Assembly: GCA_945913015.1 (NCBI GenBank)
Contig: CAMECH010000003.1
Location: 1 to 64,000 of the forward strand
Source: an uncultured Bacteroides sp.
Lineage (GTDB): Bacteria; Bacillota; Clostridia; Lachnospirales; Lachnospiraceae
Length of the DNA: 64,000 nucleotides
Direction: 5' to 3'
Shown here: piece after piece, positions 1 through 8,118 of the stretch
How the letters are laid out: each line of letters starts with the position of its first letter
How positions within the stretch are numbered: the first letter of the stretch is position 1
Notes under the pieces: generated by a model
Told to the model about the DNA's origin: nothing
Database searches by the model: none
What the model saw: only the letters and a program-made list of their open reading frames with translations
Position numbers and translations under genes: made by a program

Positions 1-1
1 T

Positions 2-508
2 GTGTTCAGAGTTTACACAAGCCCTGATATGCTTGGAATTTGTCTCGGAGGTTCACTTAAAAATGTCATAGCCCTGGCGGCCGGTATGGCGGACGGACTC
101 GGATATGGAGATAATACGAAAGCAGCGCTTATTACACGTGGAATAGCAGAAATAACAAGACTCGGTGTTAAGATGGGTGGAAAACCTCAGACATTTTCGG
201 GATTGTCAGGAATAGGTGATCTGATTGTTACATGTGAGAGTATGCACAGCCGTAACAGACGTGCAGGAATTCTTATCGGTAAGGGTTATACTGCTGATGA
301 GGCTATGAAGGAAGTGCAGATGGTTGTTGAAGGCGTTTATTCAGCTAAAGCTGCGCTTGCACTTGCCAAAGAGTATGATGTAAGCATGCCGATTGTTGAA
401 CAGGTAAATCATATCCTGTTTGACGGAAAGAAAGCATCTGAAGCAGTTTCGGAACTTATGCTTCGTGATAAGACAATTGAAAATTCAGATTTACCGTGGA
501 CAGAATGA
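2..508 (+). CDS. gpsA: Glycerol-3-phosphate dehydrogenase [NAD(P)+], C-terminal part
   Basis: This is the last 168 codons of GpsA, cut off by the start of the window; the frame is already open at base 2, so the true start lies outside. GpsA reduces dihydroxyacetone phosphate to sn-glycerol 3-phosphate in the cytosol for phospholipid synthesis. The stretch [13 protein letters not shown], with the catalytic-type lysine, and the following GxxDL segment ([12 protein letters not shown]) are typical of the C-terminal helical substrate-binding domain, and the protein ends at the usual place for a family of about 330 residues. In many Firmicutes gpsA lies next to der and plsY, which would be upstream of this window. 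The next gene starts 44 bases later. Confidence 0.95.
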   Translation: MFRVYTSPDMLGICLGGSLKNVIALAAGMADGLGYGDNTKAALITRGIAEITRLGVKMGGKPQTFSGLSGIGDLIVTCESMHSRNRRAGILIGKGYTADEAMKEVQMVVEGVYSAKAALALAKEYDVSMPIVEQVNHILFDGKKASEAVSELMLRDKTIENSDLPWTE

Positions 509-552
509 AACTAAGCCATCAGCTTATGATTTTAATTTGAGGATGTGGGAGA

Positions 553-3021
553 ATGGCAGCGAAAAGTGCTAATATTTATATTTCTGAAAGATTGAAAGAA
601 AAGCTTTCTGGTTTTAAAAATACAAAGTATACAATTGTGCATGCACCGGTCGGATATGGCAAAACCCAGACAATAAAGAGCTACCTTAAGAGTACGGGGT
701 ATGAACTGCACTGGGTTAATTGTGACAGAAGCAAAGATATATTCTGGAGTGAATTCTGTGAGGTGATTGCAGATTCCTGTGATGCAGATGTGACGGAGCT
801 TCTTAATGTGGGCTTTCCGAATGATATAAAGTCATCCTCCCATGCGGCAAAGTTAATAAATGCAATGAAATTCAGAAGCAAGGCTGTACTGGTGCTTGAC
901 AATTATAATGTGGTTGACTGCGATATGCTTGACCGTGTTTTCACAATTTTAAGAGAAAACGACAGTACGTCATTCAAGGTGATTTTTATAACGGGAAACC
1001 ATCTTGAGCCATATGCCATGAAGCTCATAGTAAGAAACTGGATTGGTTATATTAATACTGATGATCTTTCATTCAATCCTGAAGATATAATTGAATATTT
1101 TAAAATTAACGGAGTGACAATAACAAAGGAGCAGGCCAAAGAATATTATTCGCTGAGTAACGGATGGCCTATTATTGTTAATTTCCAGTTGCGCCATCAT
1201 CTGCAGGAAAAAAATTTCAACATGATGAATGATATAAATACATTTATTAATAACGAAATTTTCTTTCCAATGCCTGATGATGAAAAAATGTTTCTGGTCA
1301 AGATGAGTACATTTGAAAACTTTACTATTGCACAGGCTGCGGCGTGGAATGAGATGTCACAGGAGCAGGCAAAAAAATATATAGAAGATAATATTTTTGT
1401 AAAGTATGACAGTGTTGAGCGTGTATATTCCATGAATCCGCTTATCAGAAGATATCTTGAAAAGGATTTTGATGAGATACCGGACCATGAACGCAATGAT
1501 ATGTTTACTTCTGTCGGAAATCTGTATAATGAATCAGGAGACTTCTTTCATGCTGTCAAATGTTACTACCGTGCAGGAAATTTCCAGAGAATGTTTGAAA
1601 TAAAAGTAAATTATCCTCATTTGTTTCAGGCTGTCATAAAAGAAAACAAGCCGGTATTTCTTGCAGCGGCATATAATTATTTTAAAGTTGAAAACAAGGG
1701 TGATTACCAGTTTGCAATTGCACTTGTTATTGCTATGTTTCTTTATAATGAAAATGCACTCAGCGCTGAGCTTTCATCACAGATAAGAAGAGACATTCTG
1801 AAAGATTCAAACATGAGTGATGCTGATAAAAAGGTATGTCTTGCTGATTTGATTTATGCTGATTCATTTATGCATTTTAATAATTATGACAAAATGGATA
1901 ATGCATTGAAGGTAATAAAGGAGAAAAATATAAGGATAAGGGGCGATTTGTGCCGCAGTATTCCTTTTGCTTACGGTTCTCCTTCCGTATTGCTTTTGTA
2001 TCATTCAAATCCGGGAAGACTGGAAGATGAGATTAATTTCATGGAGTCAGCATCAAAAATATATTATCAGTTTACTGACGGACATGGAAAGGGCTTTGAA
2101 ACTGTTGCCAAGGCTGAGATGTATTATCTTCGAGGTGATATAGAGACTGCTGAGATACTCTGTCTTAAAGCTATGTATATAGCTGACAGCAGAAATCAGA
2201 TAAGTGTATTCCTCGCGGCAAATCTGATACTTACAAGAATTTCAGTGTTTACAGGGGATGAATTATCACTGACGGGAAGACTGGAGTTCTTTTCAAAAAA
2301 AATTAAAGATGTTGAAGATAATATTCAGATATATTCACGTATGGTTGATACCTGTAAGGGCTTTATATATGCATCAATCGGCGGAAAAGATTATATTCCG
2401 GAATGGCTGAAGGACGAAAAGAAAATAGAGGATTATTCTAATTTTATAACACTTGCAAGCGCTAATGTAGTGTATGGAAAATATCTTCTGCTTGATAAAC
2501 AGTATCATCATCTTCAGGCAATCAGCGGTCAGTTTATCGGAATAGCCGAAGCATATTCATATGTTATACCGAAAATTTACACGTATATATATATTGCGGT
2601 TTCAAACAATGAGACAGGCCTGCCGGAAAAAGCGTGCAAACTTCTTGGCGAAGCAATTGAACTTGCGTGTGATGATATGATATATATGCCATTTGTTGAA
2701 AACTTTGCCCAGCTTTCAGAACTTGTATCATCAATGGTTATGAGCGATAAGCAGGCACATTTCATCAAAGAAGTAAAGAAAATTTACAAAATATATTCCA
2801 AAGGACTTAAGGCAATTTCTAAATGCTATGAGGAGAAGACTAATTATGGTCTTACCGCAAGGGAAACTGATGTTGCCAAACTGGCAGCAAAAAGAATGTC
2901 CAATAAAGAGATTGCCGAAGTGCTCTTTATTGCTGAAAGTACAGTAAAATCAACAATGAAATCAGTATTTGCAAAACTTGAAATAAACTCAAGAGCAGAA
3001 CTTAAAAATTTTTTTGAATAA
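553..3021 (+). CDS. MalT-type LuxR-family transcriptional regulator (STAND ATPase)
   Basis: An 822-residue cytoplasmic regulator. The N-terminus has a P-loop (APVGYGKT, G34 to T38) and a Walker B-like strand ending in LVLDNYN near residue 118, followed by helical repeat-like sequence, and a C-terminal LuxR-type helix-turn-helix (LTARETDVAKLAA onwards, last 55 residues). This order is that of the MalT class of signal-transduction ATPases with numerous domains, in which ATP and an inducer drive oligomerisation and activation. The start ATG is preceded by GGGAG. No obvious target operon is next to it: gpsA lies upstream and rsmD-coaD downstream. The ligand and regulon cannot be inferred from sequence. 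Confidence 0.9.
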   Translation: MAAKSANIYISERLKEKLSGFKNTKYTIVHAPVGYGKTQTIKSYLKSTGYELHWVNCDRSKDIFWSEFCEVIADSCDADVTELLNVGFPNDIKSSSHAAKLINAMKFRSKAVLVLDNYNVVDCDMLDRVFTILRENDSTSFKVIFITGNHLEPYAMKLIVRNWIGYINTDDLSFNPEDIIEYFKINGVTITKEQAKEYYSLSNGWPIIVNFQLRHHLQEKNFNMMNDINTFINNEIFFPMPDDEKMFLVKMSTFENFTIAQAAAWNEMSQEQAKKYIEDNIFVKYDSVERVYSMNPLIRRYLEKDFDEIPDHERNDMFTSVGNLYNESGDFFHAVKCYYRAGNFQRMFEIKVNYPHLFQAVIKENKPVFLAAAYNYFKVENKGDYQFAIALVIAMFLYNENALSAELSSQIRRDILKDSNMSDADKKVCLADLIYADSFMHFNNYDKMDNALKVIKEKNIRIRGDLCRSIPFAYGSPSVLLLYHSNPGRLEDEINFMESASKIYYQFTDGHGKGFETVAKAEMYYLRGDIETAEILCLKAMYIADSRNQISVFLAANLILTRISVFTGDELSLTGRLEFFSKKIKDVEDNIQIYSRMVDTCKGFIYASIGGKDYIPEWLKDEKKIEDYSNFITLASANVVYGKYLLLDKQYHHLQAISGQFIGIAEAYSYVIPKIYTYIYIAVSNNETGLPEKACKLLGEAIELACDDMIYMPFVENFAQLSELVSSMVMSDKQAHFIKEVKKIYKIYSKGLKAISKCYEEKTNYGLTARETDVAKLAAKRMSNKEIAEVLFIAESTVKSTMKSVFAKLEINSRAELKNFFE

Positions 3022-3037
3022 TTGATTGGAGAATATA

Positions 3038-3601
3038 ATGAGAGTAATTGCCGGAACGGCGCGCAGTATGCCGCTTAAATCTGTTGCAGGTCTTGAAACA
3101 AGACCAACACAGGACAGAATAAAAGAAACCTTATTTAATGTTATACAGGCAGATGTGCCGGGAGCACGTTTCCTTGACCTTTTTGCCGGAAGCGGCGCTA
3201 TCGGAATTGAGGCGTTAAGCAGGGGTGCAAAAGAGGCTGTTTTTGTTGAAAATGCAAAAGCTGCCGTAGAGTGTATCAAGAGCAATCTTGAATTTACAAA
3301 GCTTAAGGACAGTGCGGTTGTCATGGAGTGTGATGTACTGACCGCACTTAACAGACTGTCGGGCAAAGGCGTTTTTGATGTTATTCATATGGATCCGCCA
3401 TACAATCATGATTATGAAAAACAAGTGTTATCAGCATTAAAGGGAAGTAATATTGTTGACAGATATACGCTGATAATAATTGAAGCTTCGCTTGAAACAG
3501 ATTTTTCATATCTTACTTCGCTTGGATATTCTGTTATTAAAGAAAAAAATTATAAAAATAATAAGCACGTGTTTCTTAACATGGATGGAGGGGAAAATTG
3601 A
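3038..3601 (+). CDS. rsmD: 16S rRNA (guanine(966)-N(2))-methyltransferase RsmD
   Basis: A 187-residue class I SAM-dependent methyltransferase that modifies G966 of 16S rRNA in the 30S subunit. Visible motifs are the N-terminal [10 protein letters not shown], the [13 protein letters not shown] segment, motif [17 protein letters not shown], and the N6/N2-methylase motif MDPPYN. ATG at 3038 is chosen over the in-frame TTG 12 bases earlier because GGAG lies 6 bases before it and RsmD proteins begin with this MRVI sequence. It overlaps coaD by four bases (TTGA), so the two are translationally coupled, as is common in Firmicutes. Confidence 0.95.
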   Translation: MRVIAGTARSMPLKSVAGLETRPTQDRIKETLFNVIQADVPGARFLDLFAGSGAIGIEALSRGAKEAVFVENAKAAVECIKSNLEFTKLKDSAVVMECDVLTALNRLSGKGVFDVIHMDPPYNHDYEKQVLSALKGSNIVDRYTLIIIEASLETDFSYLTSLGYSVIKEKNYKNNKHVFLNMDGGEN

Positions 3602-4083
3602 AAAAAGCTATTTATCCGGGAAGTTTTGACCCAGTTACACTTGGACATCTTGATATAATCGAAAGGTCGTCTAAAATGGTGGAGCATCTTATTGTCGGAG
3701 TGCTGAATAATAATACGAAATCTCCATTGTTTTCTGTTGATGAACGTGTTAATATGTTAAAAGAAGTCACAAAAGAACTGCCTAATGTGGAAGTTGTAAG
3801 CTTTAGCGGGCTTTTGGTTGATTTTATGGATAAGAACGGAATAGGAGTTATTATCAGAGGACTGCGTGCCGTAACTGATTTTGAGTACGAGCTGCAGATG
3901 GCACAGACGAATCATGCTACCAATCCAAGTGTGGATACTATATTCCTTACTACCAATCTTAAGTATGCATACCTTAGCTCAAGCATTGTTAAGGAGGTGG
4001 CAATGTACGGAGGAGACATAAGTAAGTTTGTAGCTCCGAGTGTCATGTCAAAAGTTTATGAAAAATATGGCATAGAAAAATAA
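3598..4083 (+). CDS. coaD: Phosphopantetheine adenylyltransferase
   Basis: A 161-residue enzyme, the normal family length, which makes dephospho-CoA from ATP and 4'-phosphopantetheine, the fourth step of CoA synthesis; coaE for the last step is at 30.7 kb. The nucleotidyltransferase signature [12 protein letters not shown] is at residues 5-16 and the later [14 protein letters not shown] and SSSIVKEV segments are those of CoaD. The start is TTG, with GGAGGGG just upstream inside rsmD; no ATG lies before the conserved KKAIYPGSF segment. It is followed 27 bases later by the coiled-coil gene. Confidence 0.96.
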   Translation: MKKAIYPGSFDPVTLGHLDIIERSSKMVEHLIVGVLNNNTKSPLFSVDERVNMLKEVTKELPNVEVVSFSGLLVDFMDKNGIGVIIRGLRAVTDFEYELQMAQTNHATNPSVDTIFLTTNLKYAYLSSSIVKEVAMYGGDISKFVAPSVMSKVYEKYGIEK

Positions 4084-4110
4084 ATATCATTTTGAAAGGG
4101 AGAGGATTTA

Positions 4111-4683
4111 ATGAGCAGAATAGAACAGATAGTTATGGAAATAGAGGAATATATCGATAACTGTAAGCCTTATCCATTCTCAGGTTCTAAGATTATTGTC
4201 AATAAGGACGAGATGGACGAACTCCTCGGTGAGCTTCGCAGAAAGATGCCTCAGGAGATAACTAAATACAAGAAACTTATCGAGAATAAAGAAGCTATCA
4301 TTTCTGATGCTAAAGAACAGGCCGAAAACATTATCAATGCTGCGCAGGTACATACCGAAGAACTTATTAACGAGCACGAAATAATGCAGCGGGCTTACGA
4401 GCAGGCAAACCAGACTATTCAGGAAGCGCAGGCACAGGCACAGGCTATCGTTGACAGGGCAGCACAGGAAGCTAATGAGATGCGTAGCAGTGCAGTTAAC
4501 TATACCGACCAGATGCTCGAAAATCTTCAGATTATTATCCAGCATTCGGTTGAAAACAACAGAAACCAGTACAACAGTCTTATGTCAAACCTTGAAGATA
4601 CACTTAATGTTGTGATTAATAACCGCAATGAGCTGCGCAGCCAGAATGAATATGAGCAGACTGCACAAGAAGATGCTGAATAA
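4111..4683 (+). CDS. Coiled-coil protein of the coaD-ylbJ neighbourhood
   Basis: A 190-residue soluble protein. Residues 1-50 contain a short folded-looking segment; from about 50 to 170 it is rich in Ala, Glu, Gln and Asn with heptad-like spacing and runs such as QEAQAQAQAIVDRAAQEA, so a long coiled coil is expected. There is no signal peptide or membrane segment. Similar proteins between coaD and ylbJ in Lachnospiraceae are often labelled ATPase or V-type ATPase subunit-like, but no nucleotide-binding motif is present; the resemblance is to coiled-coil stalk subunits or to DivIVA-like proteins. The ribosome binding site is strong (AAAGGGAGAGG). A scaffold or cell-division-site role is possible but not shown. 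Confidence 0.75.
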   Translation: MSRIEQIVMEIEEYIDNCKPYPFSGSKIIVNKDEMDELLGELRRKMPQEITKYKKLIENKEAIISDAKEQAENIINAAQVHTEELINEHEIMQRAYEQANQTIQEAQAQAQAIVDRAAQEANEMRSSAVNYTDQMLENLQIIIQHSVENNRNQYNSLMSNLEDTLNVVINNRNELRSQNEYEQTAQEDAE

Positions 4684-4728
4684 TAAACAGCAGCATTTTT
4701 ATGAATTACACATGAAGTAAAGTTTTAA

Positions 4729-5628
4729 TCAGAGCCGGCATACACGTGTCACAATTATTGCGGTCAGCATAGTCAGCGCTGCCAGTAATAATTTGTGGCA
4801 GGTGTATTTTTTTATTGAATAGAATGAGCCGCTGATTACACTTTGGGTCTGTGCCACGCAGGAAAGTCCTCCGAACGCAATATATCCTGTCACAAGAATA
4901 ACTTTCATGGCATCAGTGATATCACATGAGCATGTAAAGGCTGCACCGGTAGTGATTTCTACTGCACCGCACAGAATCATTTTAGCCATATTGCTTATTA
5001 AAGGTACTTTTTGTGTAAATTCCGAAAAAATTGAAAAGAGCATTATGTATCCGCCAAGCTTTGTGATTATTTCAAATCCGTTCATTATTGATGAATCTAT
5101 AATTTCTATTGTCAAATGTGTTCTGCAGGAAGACGTTTTATCAGACAGAATTCTTCCAAAATAGAATTTACGATTTCTTATAAGTTCAGCCATAAGACAT
5201 AATAAAACCGGAAAATACATAATAAACAGCAGTATAATAACGCGTTCCTTCATCAGAAGTGTCTGTGCAATACAGTAATTTGTTATAAACATAGGACTCG
5301 AATAGTTGCATACTGCGAGAAGAAACTGCGTGCGTGATGCATTTTCAGGCGTTCTGCCGTAAAGGTCGGCACAGCTTTTGGCTCCCATCGGATATCCGCA
5401 TAAAAGTCCGGTAAATATTATATACCACCACGGATTTTTGAATTCTTGTCCATATGTTTTTATCACCATATCTGAAAGAATTATGCATGGAAGCATGCTT
5501 GGAAGGACAATGTTAAACCAGAGACGGATGCCTTTTGCCGCACCTGAAAGTGTTATAAAAGGCGCAGCCATAAAAAGAATAAAAACAATCAATAATGCTG
5601 ACTTAAAGACTTTATTCCTGAAATTCAT
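4729..5628 (-). CDS. ylbJ: Sporulation integral membrane protein YlbJ
   Basis: A 299-residue polytopic membrane protein with about eight hydrophobic segments. It belongs to the nucleoside-recognition/gate domain family; the FTGLLCGYPMGAKSCADLY region, with a conserved GYPxGA, is characteristic of YlbJ. In Bacillus subtilis YlbJ is made in the mother cell under sigma-E and is needed for spore cortex formation or heat resistance. ATG at 5628 is preferred to the TTG 15 bases upstream because GAGG lies 9 bases before it. It converges on the coiled-coil gene, with about 45 bases between stops, and diverges from the M23 peptidase gene. Confidence 0.9.
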   Translation of the reverse strand: MNFRNKVFKSALLIVFILFMAAPFITLSGAAKGIRLWFNIVLPSMLPCIILSDMVIKTYGQEFKNPWWYIIFTGLLCGYPMGAKSCADLYGRTPENASRTQFLLAVCNYSSPMFITNYCIAQTLLMKERVIILLFIMYFPVLLCLMAELIRNRKFYFGRILSDKTSSCRTHLTIEIIDSSIMNGFEIITKLGGYIMLFSIFSEFTQKVPLISNMAKMILCGAVEITTGAAFTCSCDITDAMKVILVTGYIAFGGLSCVAQTQSVISGSFYSIKKYTCHKLLLAALTMLTAIIVTRVCRL

Positions 5629-5697
5629 TACGGATTTCCTCAATTTGATTTATAATTCAGGTATATGCCTGTTTATTAATTCATATGAAAAATGTAT

Positions 5698-5727
5698 TTG
5701 AATAATTCAGAAATTTATTAATATATT
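5698..5727 (+). promoter_or_regulatory. Candidate sigma-A promoter of the M23 peptidase gene
   Basis: TTGAAT at 5698-5703 and TATATT at 5722-5727 are separated by 18 bases in the AT-rich ylbJ/peptidase divergent gap, about 30 bases ahead of the peptidase start. Because the whole gap is AT-rich the match could be chance. Confidence 0.4.
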
Positions 5728-5757
5728 TTAATGTAAAAAATCTCCGGGGATAGTTGC

Positions 5758-6642
5758 ATGAATGAACTTAAGGAAATAAGAACCACAAGGGCTATGGTTA
5801 CTATTCTGCTGATTTTATCAATGCTTCTTGCCATTATGCAGCATAACTGCATTTATAATCTGTCGCATGTGAAGGCGGAATTTGTAACAACGGAAAGTGA
5901 AAGCTTCAGGAAAATGGATTTTGAGGACGGAAGCATTTCTCTTCTTCTGTATCTGTCTGATGAATGGGAAATAGACATAGGCGAATTTACTGCGGCAATT
6001 ATGCTTAAAAATCACTATTCATGCAGCCTGAAAGCAATAGAAAAAGAAACCGGGGATACAGTCAGAATGTTTATCCGCAAAATGTACCGGTTTTATCCCG
6101 AAGAATTTGCACATCTTGCAAAGTTGTACAGTGCAGTGTTAAATGATGCTTCAACAGCATTTTTTCCTGTGCCGATTTCGACAGATGTGCATCATAAGTG
6201 GGTGGAGTACGTTGATTCATGGGGATTTGAAAGGACATATGGCGGAAGCAGGAAACACGAAGGAACCGACATAATGGCACTTGACAATGTACGCGGGCAG
6301 TATCCGGTTTTATCTGTAAGCGGAGGAACCGTTGTGAATAAGGGATGGCTTGAGAAAGGCGGCTACAGAATCGGTATTATGTCAGATGAAGGTGTATACT
6401 ATTATTATGCGCATCTTGACTCTTATGCGCAGGGAATAGAGGTCGGTCAGACGGTTTTCCCCGGAACGCTGCTTGGAATGATGGGCGATTCGGGATACAG
6501 CAAAGTTGAGGGTACAAAAGGAAAATTTGATGTACATTTACATTTTGGAATGTACATATACGAAGATAATGTTGAAATAAGCATAAATCCTTATAATTTA
6601 CTTAAATTTTATGAAAATAAAATAATGCAGTATAGCTACTGA
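5758..6642 (+). CDS. Membrane-anchored M23 (LytM-type) peptidase
   Basis: A 294-residue protein with an N-terminal hydrophobic anchor (about residues 12-28) and a C-terminal M23 metallopeptidase domain (about 145-285). The zinc ligands expected of LytM endopeptidases are visible: H167 and D171 in KHEGTD, H219 in YAHLD, and H260/H262 in DVHLHFG, so the enzyme should be active on peptidoglycan cross-links outside the membrane. Residues 55-135 form a separate alpha-helical region without a recognised family. GGGGA precedes the ATG. Its position opposite ylbJ hints at a cell-wall role in growth or sporulation, but that is inference. Confidence 0.88.
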   Translation: MNELKEIRTTRAMVTILLILSMLLAIMQHNCIYNLSHVKAEFVTTESESFRKMDFEDGSISLLLYLSDEWEIDIGEFTAAIMLKNHYSCSLKAIEKETGDTVRMFIRKMYRFYPEEFAHLAKLYSAVLNDASTAFFPVPISTDVHHKWVEYVDSWGFERTYGGSRKHEGTDIMALDNVRGQYPVLSVSGGTVVNKGWLEKGGYRIGIMSDEGVYYYYAHLDSYAQGIEVGQTVFPGTLLGMMGDSGYSKVEGTKGKFDVHLHFGMYIYEDNVEISINPYNLLKFYENKIMQYSY

Positions 6643-6686
6643 TATGGTATACTCGTATAAAAGCGTTCGTAGAAATGAGGATTACA

Positions 6687-8069
6687 ATGAATTTACCACA
6701 GAAATATTTAGATACAATGAAAGATATGCTGAAAGGAGAATTTGAAGATTATCTTGAAAGCTTTAACCAGAACAGGCTTTATGGCCTGCGTGTTAATACG
6801 CTGAAGATATCTGTTGAGGAATTTCTCAAAATTTCTCCATTTAAACTCAAACCGATTCCGTGGATAGAAAACGGCTTCTACTACAGCGAGGATGATAAGC
6901 CGGCAAAACATCCGTATTATTTTGCGGGGCTGTATTATATACAGGAACCGAGTGCGATGACACCTGCCAATGTGCTTCCCATAGAGGAGGGAGACCTTGT
7001 GCTTGATATGTGCGCCGCACCCGGAGGTAAATCTACAGAGCTGGGGGCAAGATTAAACCACACAGGTCTCCTTGTCACTAATGATATCAGTAATTCAAGG
7101 GCAAAGGCGCTGCTTAAGAATATTGAAGTATTTGGAATACCTAATGTGCTTGTTGTAAGTGAAGACCCGAAGAAACTTGTTAATTACTATCGTGAATATT
7201 TTGACAAAATTATGATTGATGCACCGTGCTCCGGCGAAGGAATGTTCAGAAAAGATAATAAGCTTATTAAAAGCTGGGAGAAAAACGGTCCGGAATTCTA
7301 TCATGAGATACAAAAAGGGGTATTGCTTGCAGGGGCAGACATGCTTAAGCCGGGAGGAATAATACAGTACTCGACATGTACATTTTCAAAGCTGGAGGAT
7401 GAGGAAAGTATTAAATATCTTCTGAAAAATCGTCCGGACATGGAACTGATTGATGTTAAGCCATATGAAGGCTTTGGACATGGCTTTGAGGATACACAGG
7501 AAGATAAAGATTTGCAGCTTTCAAAAGCTGTGCGGATATGGCCGCATAAGATGCAGGGCGAAGGCCATTTTGTGGCACTTATACAAAAAAAGGGCGACAG
7601 GGAGGCTAATTTCGGAATAAAGCCGGGGACACCGGATGTAAAGCTTCCAAAGGAACTTCTTGAGTTTCTTGCACAGCTGGAATATCCTGTTGATACGTCA
7701 GATATACAGATAAGGGATGAGAGAGTATTTGTTGTGCCAAAGGAGGCAGGAAATACAAACGGTCTTCGCGTTATGAGAACAGGGCTTTTGCTTGGTGAAC
7801 TCAAGAAAAACAGATTTGAACCAAGTCAGGCACTTGCAATGGTATTAAAACGTGAGCAATATGACTCTTCGGTCAATTTTACCGCGGATGATGATAATGT
7901 AATACGTTATCTTAAGGGTGAAACACTTCAGGTGGATGCGGATTTGCATGGCATGACAAGAGAAAGCGGATGGCAGCTTGTCTGCGTTGACGGATATCCG
8001 CTCGGCTGGGGCAAATTAAGTAACGGAACACTCAAAAATAAATATCTTGCAGGCTGGAGAATGATGTAG
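6687..8069 (+). CDS. RsmB/RsmF-family rRNA (cytosine-C5)-methyltransferase
   Basis: A 460-residue NOL1/NOP2/Sun-type methyltransferase. The SAM site VLDMCAAPGGKSTELGARL is near residue 110, the catalytic motif IDAPCSGEGMF near residue 180 and the second catalytic cysteine in QYSTCTFSKLEDEE near 235. The C-terminal 180 residues resemble the RsmF/YebU-type tail with a PUA-like RNA-binding part ending in GWGKLSNGTLKNKYLAGWRM. The product should be m5C in 16S rRNA. The start ATG at 6687 sits 6 bases after GAGG of AGAAATGAGG, so the upstream ATG at 6675 is rejected. A run of three 12-base repeats separates it from the next gene. Confidence 0.9.
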   Translation: MNLPQKYLDTMKDMLKGEFEDYLESFNQNRLYGLRVNTLKISVEEFLKISPFKLKPIPWIENGFYYSEDDKPAKHPYYFAGLYYIQEPSAMTPANVLPIEEGDLVLDMCAAPGGKSTELGARLNHTGLLVTNDISNSRAKALLKNIEVFGIPNVLVVSEDPKKLVNYYREYFDKIMIDAPCSGEGMFRKDNKLIKSWEKNGPEFYHEIQKGVLLAGADMLKPGGIIQYSTCTFSKLEDEESIKYLLKNRPDMELIDVKPYEGFGHGFEDTQEDKDLQLSKAVRIWPHKMQGEGHFVALIQKKGDREANFGIKPGTPDVKLPKELLEFLAQLEYPVDTSDIQIRDERVFVVPKEAGNTNGLRVMRTGLLLGELKKNRFEPSQALAMVLKREQYDSSVNFTADDDNVIRYLKGETLQVDADLHGMTRESGWQLVCVDGYPLGWGKLSNGTLKNKYLAGWRMM

Positions 8070-8078
8070 AGGCAGAAC

Positions 8079-8114
8079 AGTAAATGTGCCGGTAAATGTA
8101 TCAGTAAACGAGGT
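8079..8114 (+). repeat. Three imperfect 12-bp tandem repeats at a gene junction
   Basis: AGTAAATGTGCC, GGTAAATGTATC and AGTAAACGAGGT follow each other with a strict 12-base period directly after the methyltransferase stop; the third copy contains the GAGGT that serves as ribosome binding site for the next gene. One of several short tandem duplications at gene junctions in this window. Confidence 0.75.
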
Positions 8115-8118
8115 AATA

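Noticed and set aside
4684-4728. Bidirectional terminator between the coiled-coil gene and ylbJ
   Set aside because: The 45-base gap is AT-rich, but no convincing stem with a T run could be formed by eye.
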